A DNA stretch of 11,260 nt. Source: Verrucomicrobiales bacterium (GTDB lineage: Bacteria > Verrucomicrobiota > Verrucomicrobiia > Verrucomicrobiales > Akkermansiaceae). Location of the stretch: contig PBTU01000184.1 of assembly GCA_002729295.1 (NCBI GenBank), positions 1-11,260 on the forward strand. Reading direction: 5' to 3'. Below, piece after piece: positions 1 through 6,813 of this stretch (position 1 is the stretch's first letter; the number at the start of each line of letters is the position of its first letter). The position numbers and the translations under genes were made by a program. Below the pieces are notes generated by a model. That model saw only the letters and a program-made list of their open reading frames with translations. It was not told the origin of the DNA and ran no database searches.

Positions 1-1078
1 CGGCCAAGGCTCCGATCCCTGGGTCGTCTGGATGGGCTTCAATGCCCCGCACACTCCCTTCCATGATCCACCCGCCAACCTCGCTCCCTCCGGCAGCTAC
101 TCTACCTCCGGAAATAGCAATAAAGACCTCTATATTCGCAGTCTCGAAGCACTCGATACCGAAATCGCCCGTCTTCTCACCTCAGTCGATTTGAGTAAAA
201 CCAATATCATTATCATCGGCGACAACGGAACACCCGGACAGGTCGATCAAGCTCCCGCCGGTGGCATCGCCGGAGCCAAGGGCTCCCTCAATGAAGGAGG
301 AATCCACGTTCCCTTCTTCGCCATCGGACCCGACATTCTGCAAATCGGAACTAGCGACAAGCTCGTCCATGTCGCCGATCTTTTCTCCACCGTCCTCGAT
401 CTCACCAACGTCGAAATTCCCGCAGGGATCGATCATCATTCTGATTCCCTCGTCCCTATCTTCAACGGCACCGACACTACCGACCGATGCATCATCGCCG
501 AAGTCTTCGGCCAGAATGAAAACGACGGGCGTTCCCTCATCATGGACGACTGGCCGAACTACAAACTCATCTCCACACAAGATGTCTCCGACCCCGACGA
601 TACTCCAGTCTACCAAATGTATCTCTTGGGCGCCAACGGCGTCGAAGCCTCAACTCTCACCACCCCGCCCAACTCTGGCGATGCCCACGAAGCGGCCTAC
701 CTCGCTCTCCTCGCCAAAGACCAATCACTTGCCCCCGACTCCAGTGGTGATGGAGAAATCGTAAACATCGATCTGCCTGCGAACGCTCCTCCACTCATCA
801 ATAACAACAACGGCAACATCGTCCGTCCCAATGGGATCACCATTGGCGGAGTCGCCGCGACCTGGGACACCGGCAATATCACCGATGGCGGAACGACCAC
901 CTCCGCCGCTCGCGTCGATGAATCAGGAGACCCCGACCGATTCTCTGTCGTCGCTGATTTCGATGTCGCCGCCTCCGGCCTCAACAGCGGACAATCCTAC
1001 GACATCATCGTTTCATTCCCCGGCGCCGGCGGCACAAGCCGCCTCTTCACTGCGACGAATCAATTCTTCGTTCCTTAG
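1..1078 (+). CDS. Secreted-type sulfatase, 3' part (5' end outside window)
   Basis: The reading frame is open from base 2, so the gene begins upstream and only about 358 C-terminal residues are present. It would hydrolyse sulfate esters, probably on a glycan. Visible alkaline-phosphatase-superfamily sulfatase landmarks are a FNAPHTPFHDPP segment (about 41-76), the metal-binding DNG after a hydrophobic strand (221-229), and a GAKGSLNEGG loop (272-301) that supplies the conserved Lys. A LFSTVLDL helix follows near 380-405. The formylglycine motif lies outside the window. After the sulfatase fold there is a linker with an Asn run (about 797-815). It leads to a Gly/Thr/Ser-rich, beta-like C-terminal domain of roughly 85 residues ending in FFVP at the TAG stop. 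No PEP-CTERM-type anchor (motif, membrane helix, basic tail) is visible. The sulfatase assignment is secure, but the substrate cannot be told. Confidence 0.9.
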   Translation, partial: GQGSDPWVVWMGFNAPHTPFHDPPANLAPSGSYSTSGNSNKDLYIRSLEALDTEIARLLTSVDLSKTNIIIIGDNGTPGQVDQAPAGGIAGAKGSLNEGGIHVPFFAIGPDILQIGTSDKLVHVADLFSTVLDLTNVEIPAGIDHHSDSLVPIFNGTDTTDRCIIAEVFGQNENDGRSLIMDDWPNYKLISTQDVSDPDDTPVYQMYLLGANGVEASTLTTPPNSGDAHEAAYLALLAKDQSLAPDSSGDGEIVNIDLPANAPPLINNNNGNIVRPNGITIGGVAATWDTGNITDGGTTTSAARVDESGDPDRFSVVADFDVAASGLNSGQSYDIIVSFPGAGGTSRLFTATNQFFVP

Positions 1079-1171
1079 GAAATTCCAGACTCACCCCGCA
1101 GAGCTGTCTTAAGGTGATCAAGCGAGGGAGAGGACGGATTTGACGAATCTGATGATTGGGTCATCCTTGAT

Positions 1172-1203
1172 TGGCGCTCGACAATGTTCGAGTAATCGCG
1201 CCA
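1172..1203. repeat. Bulged inverted repeat in intergenic region
   Basis: TGGCG (1172-1176) and CTCGA (1177-1181) pair with TCGAG (1188-1192) and CGCCA (1199-1203). The loop is CAATGT, with a six-base bulge TAATCG on the right side. It lies 94 bp after the sulfatase stop. No T-run follows, so it is not a standard intrinsic terminator. It could be an RNA stem or chance. Confidence 0.3.
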
Positions 1204-1246
1204 CGCGCCGGGACTCATGCTCCCTCAATAGAAGTCTTGTCAGGAT

Positions 1247-1263
1247 TGATGATTAATCCATCA
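1247..1263. promoter_or_regulatory. Near-palindrome upstream of oxidoreductase gene, candidate operator
   Basis: TGATGATTAATCCATCA contains the perfect 8-bp palindrome GATTAATC (1251-1258) flanked by TGAT and ATCA. One extra C on the right is the only break in symmetry. It lies 34 bp upstream of the ATG at 1298, where a repressor or activator site would be expected. A TTGTCA hexamer (1237-1242) lies just before it, but no convincing -10 box is at the right distance. This is an inference from symmetry and position only. Confidence 0.3.
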
Positions 1264-1297
1264 GAAGACGACGTATTAAAGGGCCTCACAAACTCTC

Positions 1298-2716
1298 ATG
1301 AAACAATCCGACACGCCCAGCAACCCATCACGCCGCAAGTTTCTTAGCAAGTCCGCATCTTCGACATTTGGGTTCTCCTTCATCCCGGCCTACCTCACCA
1401 GCGCACGGGCCCAGAACAATCCCAAGAAGCCACCTAGCCAGCGGCTCAACCTCGGATGCATTGGCGTCGGAGGCCGGGGAGTCTCTGTCGTTGGCGGGCA
1501 TTGTAACAAAGGCAACGCCACGCCGATCGCTCTTTGTGATGTCGATTTTAAGCGAGGCGGCCCCACCGTCAAAAAGTATCCCGAAGTCAAACAATTCAAC
1601 GACTTCCGGGAAATGTTCGATCAAATGGGCAAGGATATTGACGCCGTTACCGTGGCCACTCCCGACCACACGCACTTCACTGCGGCCATTCAGGCGATGT
1701 CACTCGGCAAGCACGTCTATGTCGAGAAACCTCTGACGCATACTTTCGAAGAGGCGGAGATCCTCATGCGCGCCGAGAAGAAATTCAAAGTCGTTACCCA
1801 AATGGGCAATCAGGGTCACACTTCGGGTGGCTCGGAACAATTCAAGAGCATGGTTGCCGGCGGAGTAGTCGACGACATTGTGAAAATCGAAGCTTGGAAA
1901 AGCCCCGGTCTATGGTTCATGGAGGCCGGCAAACGCATCAAAGGATTTCCCAAAGCCGAGCCCATTCCCGAGTCACTCAAGACCTGGGATCTATGGTGTG
2001 GCCCGCAGGAAGTGAAGGACTTCAGTAGCTTATTCCACACCTTCAACTGGCGCGGCTTCCATCTCTATGGCGGCGGCATGTTCGGCGATTGGGGATGCCA
2101 CATCATCGATTTCCTCCACAACTATCTGAAGCTTGGCTACCCGACCGAAATCAATCCCACCGCTCTCGCCGACCACAACCAAATCAGCTTCCCGCTCAGC
2201 TCGCACATCAATCTTAAATTCCCCGCCCGCGGCGACAAGCTCCCTGCCGTCGATTTGATGTGGAAAGCCGGAGGCGACTATACCTCAACCGTCGATAAAA
2301 AATATCTTGATCCCAAATCCAAGAAAGCGCCCAACCTCGGAGGCGCCGGAACCCTCGCTCATCGCAAGCAAGGGGACTATCTCGTTCACCGTAATTCCCA
2401 CAGCGGTCACTCAAAAATCATCTCCGCGTCAAAGCGTGATGACCTCAAGGATGCCATGAATTCCCAAGGACCGAAATTCGATCACATGGAAAGTTTCGTG
2501 CAGGCTTGTATGGGCAACGGAAAAACCGACTCACCTTTCAGCGTCGCGGCCCCTCTCACGCAAGTCCTTACTCTCGGTGTCGTCGCGGAGTTCCTCAACG
2601 TGAAACTGAAATTTGATCCCAAGACCAAAAAGTTCATCGGCAACGACGAGGCCAACGCCCTCCTCTCCGGCCCCGCGCCGCGCAAAGAATGGGCCGGGCA
2701 CTACAAGCTGGCCTGA
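1298..2716 (+). CDS. Tat-exported Gfo/Idh/MocA family oxidoreductase
   Basis: This 472-residue protein belongs to the NAD(P)-dependent Gfo/Idh/MocA family, whose members oxidise, reduce or epimerise sugars and cyclitols. The N-terminus carries a twin-arginine motif SRRKFL (residues 11-16, RR at 12-13). A hydrophobic stretch and ARAQ near 36-39 follow, so export of the folded, cofactor-loaded enzyme by Tat is expected. The Rossmann motif GVGGRG is at 56-61, TPDHTH at 121-126 and the cofactor/catalytic EKP motif at 143-145. The second-domain GDWGCH at 263-268 carries the likely active-site His. Length is normal for the Tat-bearing subgroup common in Verrucomicrobiota and Planctomycetota. The start is the ATG that places the RR motif at residue 12; no clear Shine-Dalgarno is seen. 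Its position between sulfatases suggests a role on sugars from sulfated glycans. Glycosidases of family GH109 share this fold, so a glycosidase reaction is not excluded. Confidence 0.9.
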   Translation: MKQSDTPSNPSRRKFLSKSASSTFGFSFIPAYLTSARAQNNPKKPPSQRLNLGCIGVGGRGVSVVGGHCNKGNATPIALCDVDFKRGGPTVKKYPEVKQFNDFREMFDQMGKDIDAVTVATPDHTHFTAAIQAMSLGKHVYVEKPLTHTFEEAEILMRAEKKFKVVTQMGNQGHTSGGSEQFKSMVAGGVVDDIVKIEAWKSPGLWFMEAGKRIKGFPKAEPIPESLKTWDLWCGPQEVKDFSSLFHTFNWRGFHLYGGGMFGDWGCHIIDFLHNYLKLGYPTEINPTALADHNQISFPLSSHINLKFPARGDKLPAVDLMWKAGGDYTSTVDKKYLDPKSKKAPNLGGAGTLAHRKQGDYLVHRNSHSGHSKIISASKRDDLKDAMNSQGPKFDHMESFVQACMGNGKTDSPFSVAAPLTQVLTLGVVAEFLNVKLKFDPKTKKFIGNDEANALLSGPAPRKEWAGHYKLA

Positions 2717-2724
2717 AAATTCCC

Positions 2725-2790
2725 AACCACGAACCTGGCGAAACCTGCGAAAACCTTCAGGCCTTCGTATGTTTCGTCTTTTTCGTAGTT
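2725..2790. repeat. Hairpin of 9-bp-phased CGAA units, candidate bidirectional terminator
   Basis: Two 31-base arms (2725-2755 and 2760-2790) flank a TTCA loop. By hand alignment 22 of 31 positions pair, plus two G-T wobbles on the plus strand. CGAA occurs at 2730, 2739 and 2748 and its complement TTCG at 2764, 2773 and 2782, so each arm has an exact 9-bp period. The element fits within the 75-bp gap between two convergent genes. It resembles the ACGAAG-type intergenic repeats I recall from many Verrucomicrobiota and Planctomycetota genomes, but that comparison is from memory. Confidence 0.65.
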
Positions 2791-2791
2791 C

Positions 2792-4282
2792 CTATTTCCG
2801 CTTTCCCTCCGGCTTCTTTTTCACCGGCAGCTTCTTGTCTTCAATCCGGATCGTCCGGTCGAAGTAAACTCCGTAGGGCTGGTAATTGTTGTAGGGCACC
2901 GCCTTGCGCTTCCACTTGTCCAACTCCTCGTCATAGCGCTTCCGCATTTGATAAAGCGCAGCAGACTTCTGAGGATTATCCGCTTCATTCTTCAGCTCCA
3001 GCGGATCGTTTTTGAGATCATAAAATTCCTCAGTCGGTTTCATGGTCTCATCGCCATACCACCAATAGGTGTATTTCTGGTTCTCCGTCACGCAAGTCAG
3101 GCTGTGAGCGGCAAGCGGCCCCCAAACGTTGATAAACGCCAGCTGCTTATGACCACCGGCTTTTGGATCATCGAGGGTTTTAAGCAAACTTTTGCCATCC
3201 ATATTTTTAGGAACCGGCAATCCGGCAATCTCCAACATTGTCGGAGCAAAATCGATGTTCCCGGTGAGCTTGCCGCACCGAAGTCCTTTTCCCGCAGTCT
3301 TACTCCGCGGATCAAAAATCATCAAAGGCACTCGCGAGGATTCCTCCATCGGTAAAACCTTAGAGCCGTAGCCATGTGAGCCACAAATGAAGCCGTTGTC
3401 GCTAGTGTAAATGATGACGGTATTATCCGCGATACCTTGCGCTTCCACCTCCTTGCGAATCATTCCCAGAGCCACGTCAATGGCGTGAACCTGCTGGTGA
3501 TAGGTCGCCATCACTTTATCGTAATCCTTATCGTAATCCCACGACTCGAAGCGTTCGTACTGCCGGCCAACTTTGCCCTGCGGCGCCATATGTTTACCAA
3601 ACTCCCGACCGTAGTTCGCGGGCTTAGTGAATTTCTTGCCCGCATAGACGTGATCAAAACGCGGATCTGGCGTCGCCGGTTTATGCGGAGCTTTAAAGCT
3701 AACAGAGAGACAGAAGGGCTTCTTCTGCTTCACCGAATCACGAATGACATCCCGACCAAAGGCTCCGTATGACAAAGTTGAATGCGGAAACTCCTCGGCG
3801 TATTTCTTCACCGATTTATTTTTCGCCGTGGCATAATTCGTCTGCCCAGGACCTCCGCCCCAAAAATCAAAGTCGTCTTCGCAAAGCCCCTTCCCCTGCA
3901 CCACAAGACCAAACTTCCCCGCAAAAGCCGTGAGGTATCCCGCTGAGCGCAGCAACTTGGGATAGGACTTTTCCCAGACCTCCGCATGCATGTTCCCGTG
4001 CTCGAAATTGCAACCCGTCTTGTATTCATACATTCCGGTGAAGACATTGGCCCGACTCGCCATGCAAATTGCGGTTGTGTTGTAGTGCCGATCAAAGATC
4101 AACCCGTCCGCTGCTAGCTTGTCCATATTCGGAGTCACAACATCCTTGTTGCCGTATGCCCCCACCGAGTAGGTGCTCTGGTCATCGGCGAAGAGGAAAA
4201 TGATATTAGGCCGTTTCTCCTCCGCCCAAAGTGAGCAGGGAGCTAAAACGCAAAAAAGCAGCAAGCGGGAAAAGTGAGCCAT
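2792..4282 (-). CDS. Secreted arylsulfatase-like sulfatase, complete
   Basis: This 496-residue protein starts with a signal peptide (hydrophobic core about residues 7-18, likely cleavage after SLWA at 20). The sulfatase fold follows: metal-binding FADD (31-34), the active-site motif C-M-A-S-R with Cys73 and Arg77, GKF with Lys123, APHKP with His200, and the metal-binding SDNG (294-297). Lys308 lies in the following loop (GYGSKV). Cys73 should be converted to formylglycine; the motif has Ala where most family members have Pro. The C-terminus ends in a Lys-rich tail (about residues 481-496). Length is typical for secreted bacterial sulfatases. The substrate is unknown, though sulfated polysaccharide is likely from context. 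No formylglycine-generating enzyme is in the window. The ATG at 4282 is chosen because it gives the complete signal peptide; no clear Shine-Dalgarno precedes it. It is convergent with the oxidoreductase and divergent from the ThuA-like gene. Confidence 0.93.
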   Translation of the reverse strand: MAHFSRLLLFCVLAPCSLWAEEKRPNIIFLFADDQSTYSVGAYGNKDVVTPNMDKLAADGLIFDRHYNTTAICMASRANVFTGMYEYKTGCNFEHGNMHAEVWEKSYPKLLRSAGYLTAFAGKFGLVVQGKGLCEDDFDFWGGGPGQTNYATAKNKSVKKYAEEFPHSTLSYGAFGRDVIRDSVKQKKPFCLSVSFKAPHKPATPDPRFDHVYAGKKFTKPANYGREFGKHMAPQGKVGRQYERFESWDYDKDYDKVMATYHQQVHAIDVALGMIRKEVEAQGIADNTVIIYTSDNGFICGSHGYGSKVLPMEESSRVPLMIFDPRSKTAGKGLRCGKLTGNIDFAPTMLEIAGLPVPKNMDGKSLLKTLDDPKAGGHKQLAFINVWGPLAAHSLTCVTENQKYTYWWYGDETMKPTEEFYDLKNDPLELKNEADNPQKSAALYQMRKRYDEELDKWKRKAVPYNNYQPYGVYFDRTIRIEDKKLPVKKKPEGKRK

Positions 4283-4522
4283 CCCAACAGTCCATATTTA
4301 GATTTAAGAGACAGTGCAAGATTTCACTCCTGCTCAACCCGCAACCGGACAAACCAGCGCGAGTCCGCAGCTGGCGGTAGCCTGAGACACACCGTGATCA
4401 ATTCTGGTCCGTCACTATTATCAACCTGACAACTTCCATCCCGCATTCTCCCGATCCCCCAAAACTTGCATTCTTCCAAAATTTCAGACAAACAAGCTTC
4501 CGATCAACGTATTCATGAACCC
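4283..4522. promoter_or_regulatory. Divergent intergenic region, presumed promoters for sulfatase and ThuA-like gene
   Basis: These 240 bp separate two divergently transcribed genes and so must hold both promoters. For the plus-strand gene, TATTAT at 4416-4421 is a fair -10 box, but no good -35 box lies 16-18 bp upstream. For the minus-strand gene, TTGCAC is followed 17 bp later by the poor -10 TATGGA very close to the ATG, which would leave almost no leader. Neither is convincing, and no strong operator was seen. Confidence 0.35.
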
Positions 4523-5653
4523 ATGACTTTAAAATCACTCCTCGCACTCATGACCTCCGCCAGCCTCCTAGCCGCCGCGCCTCTCGTTTACGAAGGCACC
4601 GAAGGCCCCGGAAAAGGCAAGCACATCGTCTTCATTGCCAACGACCATGAATACCGTTCGGAGGAAACGTGCCCCCTCATCGCCAAGATCCTCGCCAAGC
4701 ATCACGGCTTTAAATGCACCGTCCTTTTCGGAATGGACGAAGGCGGACACATCAAGGGCGGCGGCACCCCCATCCCGAACATCGACGTCCTCAAGGAAGC
4801 CGACCTGCTCTTCTTTTACACCCGATTCATGAATCTCCCCGATGATCAGGCCGACGCCCTTGTCGCTTACTTCGAGCGTGGAGGCTCCACCATCGGGCTC
4901 CGCACCTCGACTCATTGCTTCAATGGCCAAAGAGGTAAGTGGGCCAAGCTCAACTTCAACTACGGAGGCGACGACTACCGCGGCGGCCTCGGCGAACAAA
5001 TCTATGGCAACACCTGGAATAAGGCACGCGGCCAGAGCCACTACGGCTCCAACCACAGGATGGGCGGCACCATTTCCGGCATCGGCAAACACGCCATCCT
5101 CACCGGCGTCAAGCCCATGCATACCTACTCCGGCGCCTACAAATCACAGCCTCCCGCCGACGCCACTCCTCTCCTCGAAGTTCAGGTCCTCAACACCTTC
5201 GGACCCAGCAAGAACATCAATAAAGACAAACCTCTCGTCAACGCCGGATGGACCCGCAACTCCTATGTCGCACCCTCCGGCGCCAAAAAAGAAGCCCGTG
5301 TCGTCTACACTTCCTTCGGAGCCTCCGAAGACGTCCTCGATGAAAACGCCCGCCGCTTCCTAATCAACTCCTCCTTCTGGGCACTCGGACTCGAAGATAA
5401 AATCACCGCCGACCTCAACGCCACCATCGTCGGAAAATTCCAGCCCGCACCCTACACCACCGGTTCTTTCTACCGCACCGACGTCAAGCCCTCCGACCTC
5501 GCCGGCTGGGACAGTCAGGTCATGCCCGCCAGCGCCAAATATGCCGGCTTTGAAGGCAAGGTAAATCCACGCGCCATGAATGTTCTCAAGAACCGCCCCC
5601 ACGCCCTGAAGGACATCCAACGCCTCCACCCCGACTTCAAGCCCAAGCAGTAA
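4523..5653 (+). CDS. Secreted ThuA-like domain protein
   Basis: From the ATG at 4523 this is 376 residues with a signal peptide (core about residues 4-18, cleavage near AAA/PLVYEG). The body is a ThuA-like domain, a class I glutamine-amidotransferase-like fold: KHIVFIANDHEYR (33-45), a FFYTRF strand (97-102), YFERGGSTIGLRTSTHCF (116-133) where the amidotransferase nucleophile elbow would be, and WTRNSYVAPSG (243-253). RVVYTSFGASEDVLDENARR (259-278) and the closing INSSFWALGLE (281-291) are the family's usual C-terminal signature. About 80 further residues, rich in Pro and Lys, follow and I do not recognise them. ThuA proteins are linked to sugar use, but the biochemical activity of most members is unproven. 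An in-frame TTG at 4466 would add 19 hydrophilic residues before the signal peptide, so it is rejected as start. It is probably monocistronic, with its own terminator downstream. Confidence 0.88.
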   Translation: MTLKSLLALMTSASLLAAAPLVYEGTEGPGKGKHIVFIANDHEYRSEETCPLIAKILAKHHGFKCTVLFGMDEGGHIKGGGTPIPNIDVLKEADLLFFYTRFMNLPDDQADALVAYFERGGSTIGLRTSTHCFNGQRGKWAKLNFNYGGDDYRGGLGEQIYGNTWNKARGQSHYGSNHRMGGTISGIGKHAILTGVKPMHTYSGAYKSQPPADATPLLEVQVLNTFGPSKNINKDKPLVNAGWTRNSYVAPSGAKKEARVVYTSFGASEDVLDENARRFLINSSFWALGLEDKITADLNATIVGKFQPAPYTTGSFYRTDVKPSDLAGWDSQVMPASAKYAGFEGKVNPRAMNVLKNRPHALKDIQRLHPDFKPKQ

Positions 5654-5709
5654 CGGGGACTTCAAGCCTCTGACCGCTTGAGCGTTTAACAAATTCTGTT
5701 CCCCGCCAA

Positions 5710-5745
5710 ATGCCTCCTGCGAAACCCTCGCCGGGAGGTATTTTT
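5710..5745 (+). terminator. Rho-independent terminator of the ThuA-like gene
   Basis: ATGCCTCC (5710-5717) pairs with GGAGGTAT (5734-5741), with one G-T wobble. Inside it GCGA (5719-5722) pairs with TCGC (5728-5731) around the loop AACCC. A run of five T follows at 5741-5745. It starts 57 bp after the TAA stop of the ThuA-like gene, which fits termination of that transcript. Confidence 0.75.
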
Positions 5746-5901
5746 CGTTTAACCCATATTGATCTCAACTCATCGCAGCATCTTGTTGGGTTTCGAGTCT
5801 GTGTGCTCTCGCAGTTGCCCCTCAGGCATCGATACCCAAAAACCAAACTCGAAGCGCTGCCCCAAATTCACGCCCTTAGAAAAACAGACCAAGCTGCTGA
5901 T

Positions 5902-5937
5902 GCTCCGCTGGTGTATTTAAAATAAATAGAGCGGTGC
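5902..5937 (-). terminator. Possible terminator region after squalene/phytoene synthase gene
   Basis: GCTCCGCT (5902-5909) and AGCGGTGC (5930-5937) form an inverted repeat with one mismatch around a 20-base AT-rich loop. On the minus strand a smaller GAGC-ACC-GCTC hairpin (plus-strand 5929-5939) is followed by a T-rich tract. Either could end the minus-strand transcript whose last gene stops at 5965. Both are weak. Confidence 0.3.
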
Positions 5938-5964
5938 TCCCAATGCTACTCGCCAAATTCGCAA

Positions 5965-6807
5965 TCAGGAAAAACTTTCCTTCGTCAGGAGCGCGAGCTT
6001 CTGCAGCTTGTTGAGGCGATACCTTCGGTCAAAGACGCGGAAGTTGTCTTTCTTCATCTTGCCAAGCAGCGTGTGATAAATCCGGTGCATCACGCGTGGC
6101 GCAAGGAGCGCCTTATAGTCTTCTTGTGGCAGGAGCGACGTCGCTCTGGCATAGAGTTCCTCGCAACGCTTGGCCTGGTAATTCATGAACTCCAGAAAGC
6201 GCGCATCATGCACCCGCCCGAGAAGATCCTCTTCACTGTAGTCAAAGCGCGTAAGGTCATCCAAAGGCACATAAATTCGCGAGCCATTATCAAGGTCCTC
6301 TCCAATATCGCGCAGGATATTGGTCAACTGCAGCGCATCGCCTAAAGCAATGGCATAGTCCTGCGCCCGCTTGGGATCCGCCCCAAAAAGCGGCAGACAA
6401 ACCAAGCCCACCGACGAGGCAACACGGTAGGTGTATTTCTGGAGATCTTCCCAGGCGTCAAACCGCTGTGGTTCGAGATCCATCTGACATCCCTCGATGA
6501 CATTGGTGAAATACTCCGACGGAATTTCATAGCGATCCCGCACTTCCAATACCTCGCGCTGTAAGTCTTGCAGCGGAAGCTCCAGGTTGACCTCGCTCTC
6601 GTCAAAAACTGTCTTCCACTTTGCCAATCCCCCGCGCTTCTCTTCGATCGGCAATTCAAGGTCATCAGCCAGATCATCAATGACCCGACAGTAGGCGTAG
6701 AAGGACACCAAATGCTCACGCCGGTCCGCCGGAACACACCTCAGGGCGAAGGCGAGATTCGACTTCGCCTTCCGGGTAATCTCGGCGGCGGTAGGTTCGA
6801 CAGGCAT
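5965..6807 (-). CDS. Squalene/phytoene synthase family protein (HpnD/CrtB-like)
   Basis: A 280-residue enzyme for head-to-head condensation of two prenyl diphosphates (farnesyl or geranylgeranyl), giving presqualene diphosphate/squalene or phytoene. It has both Asp-rich, Mg-diphosphate-binding motifs: IDDLADD (residues 43-49 from the ATG) and LTNILRDIGED (161-171). The intervening segments YAYCRVIDD and YTYRVASSVGLVCLP, and the following RIYVPLDDL, are typical. Length matches HpnD and CrtB types (about 280-300). HpnD-type presqualene diphosphate synthase seems the closest resemblance by eye, but no hopanoid or carotenoid partner gene is in the window, so the product is undecided. The start is ATG at 6807 rather than the TTG immediately before it. 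The gene begins 6 bp after the lepB stop on the same strand, so the two are probably cotranscribed. The product would act at the cytoplasmic face of the membrane. Confidence 0.9.
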   Translation of the reverse strand: MPVEPTAAEITRKAKSNLAFALRCVPADRREHLVSFYAYCRVIDDLADDLELPIEEKRGGLAKWKTVFDESEVNLELPLQDLQREVLEVRDRYEIPSEYFTNVIEGCQMDLEPQRFDAWEDLQKYTYRVASSVGLVCLPLFGADPKRAQDYAIALGDALQLTNILRDIGEDLDNGSRIYVPLDDLTRFDYSEEDLLGRVHDARFLEFMNYQAKRCEELYARATSLLPQEDYKALLAPRVMHRIYHTLLGKMKKDNFRVFDRRYRLNKLQKLALLTKESFS

Positions 6808-6813
6808 CAATTA

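Larger units (their letters stand above)
5654..5964. other. 311-bp intergenic gap between convergent genes
   Basis: Downstream of both the ThuA-like gene (+) and the squalene/phytoene synthase gene (-). It contains the intrinsic terminator at 5710-5745 and an inverted repeat around an AT-rich loop at 5902-5937. Between them (about 5746-5900) I see no gene: the possible ORFs are short, lack start signals and have no recognisable protein. No tRNA can be folded there. Confidence 0.6.

Noticed and set aside
1040..1078. C-terminal sorting signal (PEP-CTERM or similar) on the first sulfatase
   Set aside because: No Pro-Glu-Pro motif, membrane helix or basic tail before the stop.
1237..1279. TTGTCA and TATTAA as a promoter pair for the oxidoreductase gene
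   Set aside because: The spacing is 31 bp, far from the 16-18 bp needed, and the sequence at the correct distance from TTGTCA is not -10-like.
4466..4522. TTG start 57 bp upstream for the ThuA-like gene
   Set aside because: It would put 19 hydrophilic residues in front of a normal signal peptide; ATG at 4523 gives a classic N-terminus.
4568..5122. 184-codon open frame on the minus strand opposite the ThuA-like gene
   Set aside because: Same artefact of codon bias; no start signal or family resemblance.
5785..5803. T-loop-like TTTCGAGTC suggesting a tRNA
   Set aside because: The flanking bases do not pair as a T-stem and no acceptor or anticodon arms can be built.
6808..6810. TTG start for the squalene/phytoene synthase gene
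   Set aside because: An ATG follows directly as the next codon and is the more likely start.
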